Below are positions 26,271-35,701 of a DNA stretch of 64,000 nt, piece after piece. The notes under the pieces were generated by a model. It did no database searches. It was not told the DNA's origin and worked only from the letters and a program-made list of their open reading frames with translations. The stretch's first letter is position 1. Every line of letters begins with the position of its first letter. The stretch comes from Chryseobacterium rhizoplanae (GTDB lineage: Bacteria; Bacteroidota; Bacteroidia; Flavobacteriales; Weeksellaceae). The stretch is from NCBI RefSeq assembly GCF_900182655.1, contig NZ_FXTC01000016.1:1-64000 (forward strand), read 5' to 3'. Position numbers and translations under genes: made by a program.

Positions 26271-26300
26271 AAAACCTTCCATTTAATGGGAGGTTTTTTT
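26271..26300 (+). terminator. Rho-independent terminator of the nuo operon
   Basis: A 10-bp stem (AAAACCTTCC / GGGAGGTTTT, one G-U pair) with a 7-nt loop is followed by a T-run. Confidence 0.88.
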
Positions 26301-26400
26301 GTTGATATAATCATTTTAAAATTCATTTATCACTTATCGTAGAATTACTACAGTTTATCTTTTCAAAATTTTATAGATTTACATTATTTGAAAAAAATTG

Positions 26401-27459
26401 ATGATGAAAAAAGATTTTATCAAATATAAAGTGAAGCCAAGTGATAGCCTCAACTCTATTGCATTTCGTATGAATATGAACAAACACGACCTAAAAGAGT
26501 TTCATAATCAAAACTCTGGGAAGATGGATAAGTTGTGGTTTGACAGCCTGAGGGGAGTCGAGTTTATTTTGATACCTATAGCCTATATTTCAAAAGAAGA
26601 ACATGAAAACCTATTACAAAAAAGACTTCCTTCAGTCCAGGATTTAGCTTCGTTTCACGCTGATGAATATAATATCACAGAAAATATACAGCAATTCAAT
26701 AAAAGTGAACTAACATTTAATTATGAAGTTAATATTGAAATAGAACAGAAAGCATCCCAGGTTATTGCCACAACGAGACAGAAAGATGTCAAAAAAAATA
26801 GCAGCACACCGGTTGACAAAATATCCTCACTTGCGCTAGCTTGTATGGAAACAGTTTCTCCTATTCCATTTATTATATCCCCTGATGGGAAAATATCTTT
26901 ATTTGCTGATCATAAAACTTTAGTACAAAAATTTAAAGATAATCAAACAGCGATCAGAGATTTTTTTACAGGTGCGCCTTCAAAAGCCTATATTGATTTA
27001 TTTTATGAAAATATCTCAAATGAAAAATATTTTCTAAAACAGATAAGCTCTACCTTATTAAATAAAATATTATTTCCCAATATGAATTGGTTTAGCAGAA
27101 AATCAAGGTGGGTAGAATGTTTCAAAATATACCACAATTCTTTTCCCTTGAAATTTGATTTTAATGCCGAATATTTTCATGAAAATATAGAATATGTTGA
27201 AACAGTTATTAAAGGAATAATTGCAGAGAATTGCAGTCTTCAGGAATTAATAAAAGGATCTCGTTTTGAAAATGAAAAACAGGAAGAAAATATAAATGCC
27301 AGTATATATATACATTATTTCACGGATAAACTTACTAAACAATTAGTTGAAGTAAGTGCCTCAGTACTTATCTGTCATAGGAATGAATTATTTTATAAAC
27401 ACGATTTAAATATAAAAACACAAAAAACAAATGAAAATTTATATCACAAAGGACAATGA
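26401..27459 (+). CDS. LysM-like cassette protein of unknown function
   Basis: This 352-aa product has no signal peptide. Residues about 6-60 (YKVKPSDSLNSIAFRMNMN ... FILIPIAYIS) fit a LysM-like module. The rest (about 60-352) has mixed helix and strand with no family I recognise; a segment near 160-190 (SPIPFIISPDGKISLFADHK) is followed by a helical region. It opens a four-gene AT-rich cassette and overlaps the next gene by 29 nt. By context I infer an adaptor or chaperone that loads the toxin onto the spike. Start choice is among ATG 26401, ATG 26404 and a TTG at 26398. Confidence 0.6.
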   Translation: MMKKDFIKYKVKPSDSLNSIAFRMNMNKHDLKEFHNQNSGKMDKLWFDSLRGVEFILIPIAYISKEEHENLLQKRLPSVQDLASFHADEYNITENIQQFNKSELTFNYEVNIEIEQKASQVIATTRQKDVKKNSSTPVDKISSLALACMETVSPIPFIISPDGKISLFADHKTLVQKFKDNQTAIRDFFTGAPSKAYIDLFYENISNEKYFLKQISSTLLNKILFPNMNWFSRKSRWVECFKIYHNSFPLKFDFNAEYFHENIEYVETVIKGIIAENCSLQELIKGSRFENEKQEENINASIYIHYFTDKLTKQLVEVSASVLICHRNELFYKHDLNIKTQKTNENLYHKGQ

Positions 27460-28282
27460 TACTTTTGCCGATATTGCCCAAAAGTTCAATATAAAAGATG
27501 AAAACTATTTAAAAACTTTTCACAATCTTTCGTGCCCCCAAAATGATATTATACATGGAGAGTTAAAGGCCGGGAAACAAATTTGTATTCCTGAAGACCA
27601 ACAGTTTTTAGCCAATGATAAAATCATCAGACCGAACGAAGATAACAATTCTGATATGCAGAAAACCAATACTAAAAATCATCCTGATAATAATGAAAGT
27701 TCAAACGAAGATTCATCTGCGGGAGAGTTAGGCAATACTTCTTCAAAAAATCAAAAAGAGACTAAGAAGACTGAAGAGGAAAATAAGGGCTCCAACGAAC
27801 ATGATGGAAAATATTTCGTTATTCAAAAAGGTATATGCCAATGTAATCAGGGGTTCAAATTTCCAAGATTTAAAGTGACAAGTCATCAAAAACATTACTG
27901 GAATAATGCAGAAGGTCAAGATGATTATTTGGCTGTAACAGAAGATGATTTACAATTTGATCCATCTGTACAACCTTTCGGTCAATGTAAACTCAAGCCG
28001 AGTTCTGGAGGATATCTACCTTGTACCTATACTCCCGCAGGAAAATGGCAGAAAACCTATGAAAAAGTGAAGGTAATGGGGAAAAGCTGTCTAACAGAAA
28101 TTTCTGAATTGATGTGCACTACCGGCGGAAAAATTACGGTCCTGAAGCATGGGCAACAAAACGGAATCAGCAAAACACAGATTGCCAATGCTGATTCTCA
28201 GGAACAGCATATTTATAATCCTGTAATGGACATTGATGAGCTGAAAGAAGAGATTGATAATAAAAATAGTTATGCACATTAA
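27431..28282 (+). CDS. LysM plus DUF4280 (PAAR-like) spike protein
   Basis: The 283-aa product has a LysM-like N-terminus (about residues 1-55: ITKDNDTFADIAQKFNI ... ICIPEDQ), a polar Asn/Glu/Lys-rich linker (about 60-122), and a domain at about 126-262 that I match to DUF4280. That domain holds several Cys (ICQCNQG, FGQCKLKPSSGGYLPC, GKSCLTEISELMCTTGGKI). DUF4280 domains are PAAR-like and cap the spikes of contractile injection systems. It overlaps the upstream gene by 29 nt and precedes the predicted toxin by 12 nt. The DUF4280 call is from motif memory, not a search. Confidence 0.72.
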   Translation: MKIYITKDNDTFADIAQKFNIKDENYLKTFHNLSCPQNDIIHGELKAGKQICIPEDQQFLANDKIIRPNEDNNSDMQKTNTKNHPDNNESSNEDSSAGELGNTSSKNQKETKKTEEENKGSNEHDGKYFVIQKGICQCNQGFKFPRFKVTSHQKHYWNNAEGQDDYLAVTEDDLQFDPSVQPFGQCKLKPSSGGYLPCTYTPAGKWQKTYEKVKVMGKSCLTEISELMCTTGGKITVLKHGQQNGISKTQIANADSQEQHIYNPVMDIDELKEEIDNKNSYAH

Positions 28283-28294
28283 AATTATAAGGCA

Positions 28295-30547
28295 ATGTCA
28301 AAAAAAGGTGTAGCAAAAATAACAGGCCCCACAAATCCACAAATTGGTGCTCCGGCATCCTATTCAGTCACAGAATGGTATAAGGAAACTCCTGCCAGCC
28401 AACGAAATGGGAATAATGTCACTTGGGAACTCTTCAGAAAAAGAAATAATGGAAGTTATACTTCTACCAATATCAAAAAGAAAGGGGCAACTGCGACATT
28501 TACTTTTGAAGAAAAAGCTCTTGGACAGGAATTCTTTGTAGAGGGTTATCTGAATTCTCCTGAAAAAAAAGGCAATACCATTATTTACATAAAACCCACG
28601 AAAGGAACACCTAAAATTATATCATTAACGCTCCTTGACAGCAATAAAAATAAGATTACAATAAAACCTAAATATGGCCAGACCATAGTTGCGGAAATAA
28701 AAACGCAGAATATGTTTAAAGAAAAGCTGCTTTTACAGGTTTGGGAACGAGACACAACAGCAGACACCGGACACAACAAAGACGAAAATACACTACTGTA
28801 TGAAAAAGAAATTACAGTTAATGCTAATGGAGTAAATGATGAAAATATAGTCCTTACTGAATTGATGATGAAAAAAGCTCAGGGAAGTGGAATATCTTTT
28901 ATGATAGATGGAGGAGAACATGAATACTATTTGGTAGTTAAACATAATAATATTTCCACTTTCAGCCCACAAACAGTTCAGGTTCTGAATCAGATCATTG
29001 CGGTAAAAGGAAATGGTATCAATCCTCCACCGGAAAACCCCGAGACCGCCACCAATGTGGGACAGGATCCTAATCAGCAAGGTTCTGAAGGGAAATGTCC
29101 GAGGTGTGAAAAAGATTTTACGTGGGATGAAATAAAAGAAATATTTGGGGAAAGTGACAAAACTTTCAGAATGGATTGTGTTAATTGGATTAATAAATAT
29201 AAATTAGATTTTGGAATAAATACATGTGCAAAAAAAGCTCATTTCCTAGCTCAAATTGCAGCAGAAACCCATTTTAGAGAAAAAGAAATGGCAGAAGGAA
29301 ATGTAAAATATATTCCAAGAAATATCCGTAGCGGTACTTTTGGGGATCGCGGTAAACTATTGGATAAAAGAGGACAGATTGAAGAATTCTGTAATGAAAG
29401 ACCCGATCAAAAAAAGTTATTCAGTTTTTTATATGCAGCTGAAAACGGATTTGGTAACGGTAATGGAAATGAAGCCAGCGGAGATGGCTTTAACTTCCGG
29501 GGAAAAGGCTTGATTCAGTTAACGGGCAAAGGTAATTACAAATCTGCAATGGGCTTGATTAAAGAATATGTTCCCGCAAAAATCTACAGCGAATTAATAT
29601 CTTCGGAAAAAAGGATAAAGCATTTTGATAAATTTGAATTTGAAGAAAACAGAAAACAAAAAACTATAAAAGATGTAGATTTATTTGATTTTGTTACTTA
29701 TTATGATATGCCCACAGAACCAAAATATGCTGTTCTCAGTGCATTAGCAGACTGGAAAGGTAAAGGGCTGAGTAATTCTGCTTTAATGGTTAATGATGTA
29801 AAAAATGTAAGACCTGTTAGAAAAAAAATAAATGTAGGTTTAAAAAATCTAGATGTAGCAACTGATTTCTTTAAAAAAAGTGTTTCTCATTTAAAAGTAA
29901 ATGAATGTACACTAGGCAAGAACAAATCAACGTCCAATGAAAAAGGGACCGTAATTTTAGTGTCTGGAACGGATAAAAAAAGTGAAAAAGATCCCGCACA
30001 AAATATATATTGGATTATGTACAAGACAACAGTTTACAAAGATATTACCTTAGCAACATTCAAAAGGCTTAAAAGTGAAGATAAACTACCTAATCCCGAC
30101 TATACAACATACTTAAGTAGAGATACACATCAAACTTATTCCAAGTCTTCTAATGAAACCTTTAAACATTCTGATAAAAGATTTGGAAAATATAATGAAA
30201 TTCCCCCTGGTGAATACTTCCTGGTCCCAGGTTTAGATAGTCAAAAATACTTAGTTTATGTAATTGATTCTGAATCAAAATCTGCAGGTGATGAAAATGG
30301 AATAAATGGACCTGATGGGGCAAGAGGAGGAGTTGCCCTGCATCATTATTGCCCACGCTTTTCAGTAGGTTGTTTCACATTCAATTCTGGAAAAGATACA
30401 ACACCTGTTAAAAACTTTGTTAAAGAAATATCCGATTTAAATTTAGGAGATAATAGACCTGTACATTTTATTGTTGAGCCGCGGCAAGTAAAAGAATCAC
30501 AATGGGATAACCCAGCATATGGAACCACAAAATGGACAGGAATTTAA
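28295..30547 (+). CDS. Predicted multi-domain cell-wall toxin: Ig-like, GH19 and L,D-transpeptidase-like domains
   Basis: The 750-aa product has no signal peptide. Residues about 1-245 form two or three beta-rich Ig-like segments. About 265-540 is a GH19 lysozyme/chitinase domain: AQIAAETHF with candidate catalytic Glu324, a possible second Glu334, and the GH19 signature NFRGKGLIQLTGKGNY at 400-415. About 565-745 resembles YkuD/Tlde1-type L,D-transpeptidases: IPPGEYFLVPG, then HH at 683-684 and SVGC with Cys693. Two peptidoglycan-directed activities in one non-secreted protein behind a PAAR-like gene suggest a contractile-system effector. The GH19 call is firm; the C-terminal call is an inference. 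Confidence 0.75.
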   Translation: MSKKGVAKITGPTNPQIGAPASYSVTEWYKETPASQRNGNNVTWELFRKRNNGSYTSTNIKKKGATATFTFEEKALGQEFFVEGYLNSPEKKGNTIIYIKPTKGTPKIISLTLLDSNKNKITIKPKYGQTIVAEIKTQNMFKEKLLLQVWERDTTADTGHNKDENTLLYEKEITVNANGVNDENIVLTELMMKKAQGSGISFMIDGGEHEYYLVVKHNNISTFSPQTVQVLNQIIAVKGNGINPPPENPETATNVGQDPNQQGSEGKCPRCEKDFTWDEIKEIFGESDKTFRMDCVNWINKYKLDFGINTCAKKAHFLAQIAAETHFREKEMAEGNVKYIPRNIRSGTFGDRGKLLDKRGQIEEFCNERPDQKKLFSFLYAAENGFGNGNGNEASGDGFNFRGKGLIQLTGKGNYKSAMGLIKEYVPAKIYSELISSEKRIKHFDKFEFEENRKQKTIKDVDLFDFVTYYDMPTEPKYAVLSALADWKGKGLSNSALMVNDVKNVRPVRKKINVGLKNLDVATDFFKKSVSHLKVNECTLGKNKSTSNEKGTVILVSGTDKKSEKDPAQNIYWIMYKTTVYKDITLATFKRLKSEDKLPNPDYTTYLSRDTHQTYSKSSNETFKHSDKRFGKYNEIPPGEYFLVPGLDSQKYLVYVIDSESKSAGDENGINGPDGARGGVALHHYCPRFSVGCFTFNSGKDTTPVKNFVKEISDLNLGDNRPVHFIVEPRQVKESQWDNPAYGTTKWTGI

Positions 30548-30560
30548 AATAAAATTAGTA

Positions 30561-31694
30561 ATGAATAAGAATCTGCCACAAATAGTATTATTAATATTCA
30601 CATTATCCTGTGGACAAAATAAAACGAACAAACAAATGAATTCACAAAATAAAGCTCCCTATAACCTGGTTGAAGAAGGTGATAACACTAAGTTCAATTA
30701 TGATAATCTTTCACCAGATATTATCAATTATGGAGCTAAATCTTTAGAAAACTTCAATTATAAATTTCCTGATTCTGAATTATTTTCCAAAAGAATATCA
30801 GAAGTTTACGGGATAAATATTGATGAATATACCAATAGGATTATCTCCCTGAGAATGTCGGATTTTCCAGAAGTCGCTATAAAAAGTAAAGCATATATAT
30901 TAGTACAGGATAGCGATTCTGATGCTAAATATTCTATCACGCCAGATATTTTATATCAGTATAATAAATTTATTATTTATAAAGATAAAACGGCGTTAAA
31001 AATCCTGAAAATGAGAGATCCTTATCTTACAAAAGATCTGGTTTTATATTATGGATATAATGAAGATAAAGATCTTGTAGATTTTGCTTTCAAAGATTTC
31101 GATTTTTCAAACATAACATCCTTCCATGAATTAATTTTCGGAAGAAAAAATAAAAATCAACAATTTGTACTTAGAAAAGGTATAGTGGATGATATTGAAC
31201 AAATTGTTTATAAAGGCAAAACAAAGGAATTACTCTCTGAGGCCAAAGAAGGAAACGGGTATGATTCATTGGGAGAAATTCTCAATATGATGTATAAAAA
31301 TCAGATCGATTATGCAGAGTGTGATAAAAGTATTGCTTTTTTATGTGAAAAGTCATTAAATTTAGGTGATATTGGAGATGTTCAGAGTTTTATCAATAAA
31401 AATAAAGGTTTTATTAAAAAGTTAGAACACAACAGTTATTATGGTAATGAAAGATTAAAAGTCTTTTGTGAAAACTTAGAAATATTCAATGGCCCGGACG
31501 ACAATAAAGTAATTAATGACCCCGACGGATATACCAATTTAAGAAAAGATAAAAATACCACTTCAGAAGTTTTACAAAAAATAAAATCTGGTGAAAAGGT
31601 AAATGTTTTAGATCAAAGTGGAGATTGGTGGCTTGTGGAAACAAAGGATCGCAAACAAGGGTATATACATAAAAGTAGAATAAAGAATGAGTAA
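30561..31694 (+). CDS. SH3-domain lipoprotein, candidate immunity protein
   Basis: The 377-aa product starts with a lipoprotein signal (MNKNLPQIVLLIFTLSC, lipobox Cys at residue 17). It has a long middle part that I cannot assign and a C-terminal bacterial SH3 domain (about residues 315-375: GYTNLRKDKN ... GDWWLVETKDRKQGYIHKSRI). SH3b domains often bind peptidoglycan. Its position 13 nt after the toxin gene and its periplasmic lipid anchor make it a natural immunity candidate against a wall-cleaving toxin. The ATG at 30561 is chosen because it begins the signal sequence; the frame extends back to 30519 within the toxin gene. Confidence 0.72.
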   Translation: MNKNLPQIVLLIFTLSCGQNKTNKQMNSQNKAPYNLVEEGDNTKFNYDNLSPDIINYGAKSLENFNYKFPDSELFSKRISEVYGINIDEYTNRIISLRMSDFPEVAIKSKAYILVQDSDSDAKYSITPDILYQYNKFIIYKDKTALKILKMRDPYLTKDLVLYYGYNEDKDLVDFAFKDFDFSNITSFHELIFGRKNKNQQFVLRKGIVDDIEQIVYKGKTKELLSEAKEGNGYDSLGEILNMMYKNQIDYAECDKSIAFLCEKSLNLGDIGDVQSFINKNKGFIKKLEHNSYYGNERLKVFCENLEIFNGPDDNKVINDPDGYTNLRKDKNTTSEVLQKIKSGEKVNVLDQSGDWWLVETKDRKQGYIHKSRIKNE

Positions 31695-32003
31695 TACGTA
31701 ATAAAATATATTTCGGTTAGTAACATTTAGACGATTTTTCCATCTTTTTCGCCATTGTCAACATTTTTAACTATAAAGCTTTTCTATAGTCAATGGAATC
31801 TTTTATTTTTATTAAAACTGTATTACCATTTAAAAAGCTCAGATATTTTTATAAAAAGAAACAGAGATTCACTAAATTCAATATTCTTTTTAATAATTTC
31901 ACTATAAAACAAAAATAAAGTGATAGAAAAGGCTATTTTCAACAATTAATAACAAATTTATAAATAGTGATTTTTTTCATAACTTTACTTTAAATTTCAG
32001 CTT
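31695..32003. other. AT-rich gap between the toxin cassette and the GAF gene
   Basis: The 309-base gap is strongly AT-rich. It contains an imperfect palindrome around AAGCTT (31771-31789) and a 41-codon ORF at 31793 that lacks support. No terminator with a clear T-run was found. A -7-like TAAATTTC (31991-31998) sits before the GAF gene. Confidence 0.5.
31991..31998 (+). promoter_or_regulatory. -7-like box TAAATTTC before the GAF gene
   Basis: Seven of eight positions match TAnnTTTG. It ends 5 nt before the TTG start of the GAF gene, predicting a nearly leaderless mRNA. Confidence 0.4.
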
Positions 32004-34316
32004 TTGGCTAATCTCTATAAAAAAGACTCTCCTTTTCAGGTTTATATATCATTCAAAAAATATTTGGATGTCCTGGAGCATATCCGATATAACGACAGAC
32101 TGGAATACAGGGTGAACTATGCCGAGTCTTTGATTGAGAGCACCAGAAATTTTAAAGAGCTCAGAGAAGGCTTTCAGGATACGGCTCTTCTCGAAAAATA
32201 TGAAGACCTCATCAGATTGCTTCTTGCAGATCTTTTTCCGACAGGGCTTACTAAAAATGAAATAAAAGCAGCCAGTATTCCACTTTCCAACATCACGTTC
32301 AATTATACCGAAAGGTTTCAAGATATTCTGAAAGATGCAGGAAAAGACTTTGAAATAGAGCTCAGAAATATTTCAGATAATGAGTTTTATGTGTTCTGCT
32401 GCTGTCTGATTCTTCAAAGTTATTTCAAAAAAGATATCAAAAGTACGATTCCGTTTTATTATGACATTCCCAACAAACAGGGAATCATGAAGCATTATAA
32501 GATTACGGTCAATTCAGACTTTACGGAAATCATTCCTACTGAGGATGCCAAAATCCCTTCTGATGACACGCTGGATATGCTGCTGGAAAATCTGGATGAT
32601 TTTAAACTTTGGAAAAAATATTTCCCTTCACAGTCCTGGATATTGAAAGGCTTTACCATCATTTCACTTGTGGACTGTACCTCTGAGGTGGCACTTTCTG
32701 ATTTGAAATCAAGCATGATAGAAATTGACCCCGAAGATTTGAATCCCAATGAAAATCTGACGGAAATTTTCAAATCTTATTTTGATGTTTCGGAACTGAA
32801 TTTCGGGCTGATGACTTTCAACAAAAAGGAACAGAAGCTGGATAAACTTCCGATTTATGAAAGTCTTCTTACCAATCATATCCTGGATTTCTGGATCAAT
32901 GCATTTGATGAAGAGACGCGTAAGAGTACATTTAATAATTTAAATCATAATTCAAAACCTGTTGTTGTTTCTAATGTAAACAACCTGGACGAAAATATCA
33001 AGCTGCTTCCTTCCTTCAGTATTTTAAAGGATAACAATGTCAACAGTTTCATGGTAATTCCTATCATGAAAGACGGCGAGCTCCTTGCGATCATGGAATT
33101 CACTTCTCCTATTGCAGGAAGTTTTAATGGTTTAAAACTTAAAAAACTTGAGTTCTTTACCGATATGGTTCTTTTCTCTCTGAACAGATTCTACTTTGAG
33201 AAAAACTACCAGATAGAAGCCATTATTCAGCGAGAATATACTACCATTCATGACAGTGTGGTGTGGAAATTCAGAAATGAAGCTGAAAAATACTTCACCG
33301 CATCACTCGGAAAGAAAATATATACTTTAAAACAGATTGCATTCAAAAATCTTACTCCGCTGTTTGGTGTTTCAGATATCCGTTCTTCTTCTGAAAAACG
33401 TTTTAATCTGATGCTGCAGGATCTTAATCAGCAGATTGAATGGCTGAATGAAATTTTGACACTCACCAATTCCGATTCAGAAAAATTTGTACTGGCTCTG
33501 GATGTTTTTGAAAATGAGATCAACAATGAGATCAAAGCGGATACAGAACAACGTTTTCAGAGATTATTAAGGGAAGAAATTCATCCTTTTTTACAGGGGA
33601 AACTGGAAGTAAGAACCTCCAGAGAAATAAAGGCAAAAATCAAAGATTATTTTTCACATATCTTTAGCACTACGGATCTGTTTTATCACCATAGGAAAAA
33701 CCTTGATGATTCTATCACGCTGGTCAACCGAAAACTGGCAGACATGCTGGATGAAAGCCAGGTAAAAGCACAGGAAATTTTCCCACATTATTACGAAAGA
33801 TTTAAGTCTGACGGTGTGGAACACAATCTGTACATTGGTTCTACTATTGCTCCTGAACTACATTATACCTCAAAAGTTGTCCACAAACTAAGATACTGGC
33901 AGCTGAAAACCATCTGTAAAATGGAACTTGAATTTCAGTCATTCAAAAAATACCTTCCTGTACAGCTGGATATCGCTTCACTGATCTTTGTATATAATGA
34001 AAAAATAGACATCCGTTTCAGAATGGATGAAAAACGTTTTGATGTAGATGGCGCCTACAATTCCTATTACGAAATCATCAAAAAACGCCTTGATAAAGCG
34101 CATGTGAAAGATTCTGCAGAACGCATCACCGCTCCAGGAAAGATCACCATTGTTTATTTCGGAATGGAAAACCAGAAAGAATATCTGGACTATATTTCCA
34201 AACTTCAGAAAAAAGGTGTCTTACAACATGATATAGAATTTTTAAAGGTAGAAGATCTCCAGGGAATTACAGGATTACTGGCGCTGAGAGTTTCTTTTAC
34301 ACCTCCGCAGGAATAG
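32004..34316 (+). CDS. GAF-domain protein
   Basis: This 770-aa cytoplasmic protein has a central GAF-like region (about residues 300-400: PVVVSNVNNLDENIKLLP ... SFMVIPIMKDGELLAIMEFTSP). A long helical C-terminal half follows that I cannot assign. No kinase, cyclase or DNA-binding motif is visible. The start is a TTG (MANLYKKDSPFQVY); the first internal Met is far downstream, so TTG is well supported. It is a single-gene unit, convergent with the HD-PycTM gene. Confidence 0.75.
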   Translation: MANLYKKDSPFQVYISFKKYLDVLEHIRYNDRLEYRVNYAESLIESTRNFKELREGFQDTALLEKYEDLIRLLLADLFPTGLTKNEIKAASIPLSNITFNYTERFQDILKDAGKDFEIELRNISDNEFYVFCCCLILQSYFKKDIKSTIPFYYDIPNKQGIMKHYKITVNSDFTEIIPTEDAKIPSDDTLDMLLENLDDFKLWKKYFPSQSWILKGFTIISLVDCTSEVALSDLKSSMIEIDPEDLNPNENLTEIFKSYFDVSELNFGLMTFNKKEQKLDKLPIYESLLTNHILDFWINAFDEETRKSTFNNLNHNSKPVVVSNVNNLDENIKLLPSFSILKDNNVNSFMVIPIMKDGELLAIMEFTSPIAGSFNGLKLKKLEFFTDMVLFSLNRFYFEKNYQIEAIIQREYTTIHDSVVWKFRNEAEKYFTASLGKKIYTLKQIAFKNLTPLFGVSDIRSSSEKRFNLMLQDLNQQIEWLNEILTLTNSDSEKFVLALDVFENEINNEIKADTEQRFQRLLREEIHPFLQGKLEVRTSREIKAKIKDYFSHIFSTTDLFYHHRKNLDDSITLVNRKLADMLDESQVKAQEIFPHYYERFKSDGVEHNLYIGSTIAPELHYTSKVVHKLRYWQLKTICKMELEFQSFKKYLPVQLDIASLIFVYNEKIDIRFRMDEKRFDVDGAYNSYYEIIKKRLDKAHVKDSAERITAPGKITIVYFGMENQKEYLDYISKLQKKGVLQHDIEFLKVEDLQGITGLLALRVSFTPPQE

Positions 34317-34402
34317 AAGATCATTTTTCATCCACGATATAAGTATCGGCTGCAGAATCCCGGTTTGTTCAAAAACAGAAATTCATGGTACATCAAATGA
34401 AA

Positions 34403-34448
34403 CTATGATAAATCAATCACGAAAAATATCATGAGCGTTTTATCATAG
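34403..34448. repeat. Inverted repeat in a convergent intergenic region
   Basis: CTATGATAAA (34403-34412) and TTTATCATAG (34439-34448) are perfect 10-bp arms separated by 26 nt. It may help terminate either convergent gene, but lacks a clean T-run. Confidence 0.45.
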
Positions 34449-34490
34449 CTTTGGCTCTCTCTAAGAAAGCTTATCTGTTCATTTTTTTAA

Positions 34491-35675
34491 TTAAAGACTA
34501 AGAAATGCTGCTCCAAAAGACAGAACAGAAATAATAATTCCTGCCATAAAGATCTTATAGGTAATGGATAAAAGCTTGTACTTCCTGTCCAGAACTTTCC
34601 CCAGATAATACAGATCTTTTACCATAGAATCGTAAATATAGTCTCTGTCTTTGATAAGGTCTTTCATTGCATTGTTGTAATCATCAAACAACATCTGCTG
34701 AAAGTTTCCAAAGAACAAAAGATTTACTTTTCTGTTGGCAATATCCTGAGGAGTAAACGTTGTTTTGGTCACATTCGGCTTTGTAGATAAAATAGCAAAT
34801 ATGATTGTAAATACACTGGATAACAGCAAAATGAAACTCGGAAGAATCAAATGTGAATTCTTAGGGGCATCCAGCTTCGGAACCAGCACAGAAAGACAAA
34901 CTGAAATAATAATCGCGTTTACTGATAAAAGGATATTGGCTTTACTATCTGCAATATCGCTAAGTCTCGTATGATTGTTAAGGGTTACTCTGAATAAGGT
35001 ATCTACACTTCTGTCTGACTTTTCTTTTTCTTTTTTACCCTCTGAGCTTTCCTTTTTATTCTCTTTGTTATCTTTTTTCTCTTCTTCTTTTTCCAGCTTC
35101 TTTTCGATCTTTTTAATGTTCTTCTTTTTCAGAGGCTCCCAGTTTTCTTTAGCGTAGTCTGTATAAAAAGTATGCTTATTTTTCAGCATATCCAGATTTC
35201 CGGCATTCCATTCCTCATTAGAAAAACATCTTACGTTGGTCAGTTCCCATTCTTTTCTCAAAGCATCGGAAATATCATTATAATCATGGCCTGCAAAATG
35301 ACTGAAATCCGCGTCTTTCACAATTTTTTCCAGCAAGTTCTGAGGTTCATAATGTATTTTCGTTGCCAGAATCAGTTTTTCAACATCTGCAATATAATTT
35401 TCCGGATAATTTTCCTGCTGTAAAAAGGCTTTCATCACCTCCACACTCCTCTCTTCATGGTTCAGCGCACATTCTATATACCCCGTATCATGAAACCATA
35501 ATGCTACGAGTACTTTCTCCTGATCCTCTTCAGAAACAGGGGTGTTTTTCATGATTTCCTCAGCCTTATTGACTGTATAGGCAGTATGGATAAAATTATG
35601 ATAAAAATATACCGAAGATAACTTATCTTTGAATAAGATTTCAACATAATTTTTAGCTTTTTGTAGAATGCTCAT
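34491..35675 (-). CDS. HD phosphohydrolase fused to a Pycsar-effector-like transmembrane domain
   Basis: Residues about 1-170 of this 394-aa protein form an HD domain: His30, the doublet His62-Asp63 (FHDTGY), His73 and a later Asp in DADFSHF, a plausible metal site for a nucleotide phosphodiesterase. A Lys/Glu-rich coiled linker follows (about 175-225). The C-terminal part (about 228-394) has DSKANILLSVNAIIISV, a second helix near 280, and a last helix near 375-392, which matches DUF5706 (PycTM), the membrane effector domain of Pycsar anti-phage systems. No cyclase gene is adjacent. The fusion reading is an inference from motif memory. Confidence 0.75.
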   Translation of the reverse strand: MSILQKAKNYVEILFKDKLSSVYFYHNFIHTAYTVNKAEEIMKNTPVSEEDQEKVLVALWFHDTGYIECALNHEERSVEVMKAFLQQENYPENYIADVEKLILATKIHYEPQNLLEKIVKDADFSHFAGHDYNDISDALRKEWELTNVRCFSNEEWNAGNLDMLKNKHTFYTDYAKENWEPLKKKNIKKIEKKLEKEEEKKDNKENKKESSEGKKEKEKSDRSVDTLFRVTLNNHTRLSDIADSKANILLSVNAIIISVCLSVLVPKLDAPKNSHLILPSFILLLSSVFTIIFAILSTKPNVTKTTFTPQDIANRKVNLLFFGNFQQMLFDDYNNAMKDLIKDRDYIYDSMVKDLYYLGKVLDRKYKLLSITYKIFMAGIIISVLSFGAAFLSL

Positions 35676-35701
35676 TCCTGAAATTTTGTTAATGTAAATT
35701 T

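Noticed and set aside
31793..31918. 41-codon ORF between the toxin cassette and the GAF gene
   Set aside because: It is very AT-rich, without a -7 box at a useful distance, and its predicted product is an arbitrary Lys/Phe-rich peptide; likely chance.
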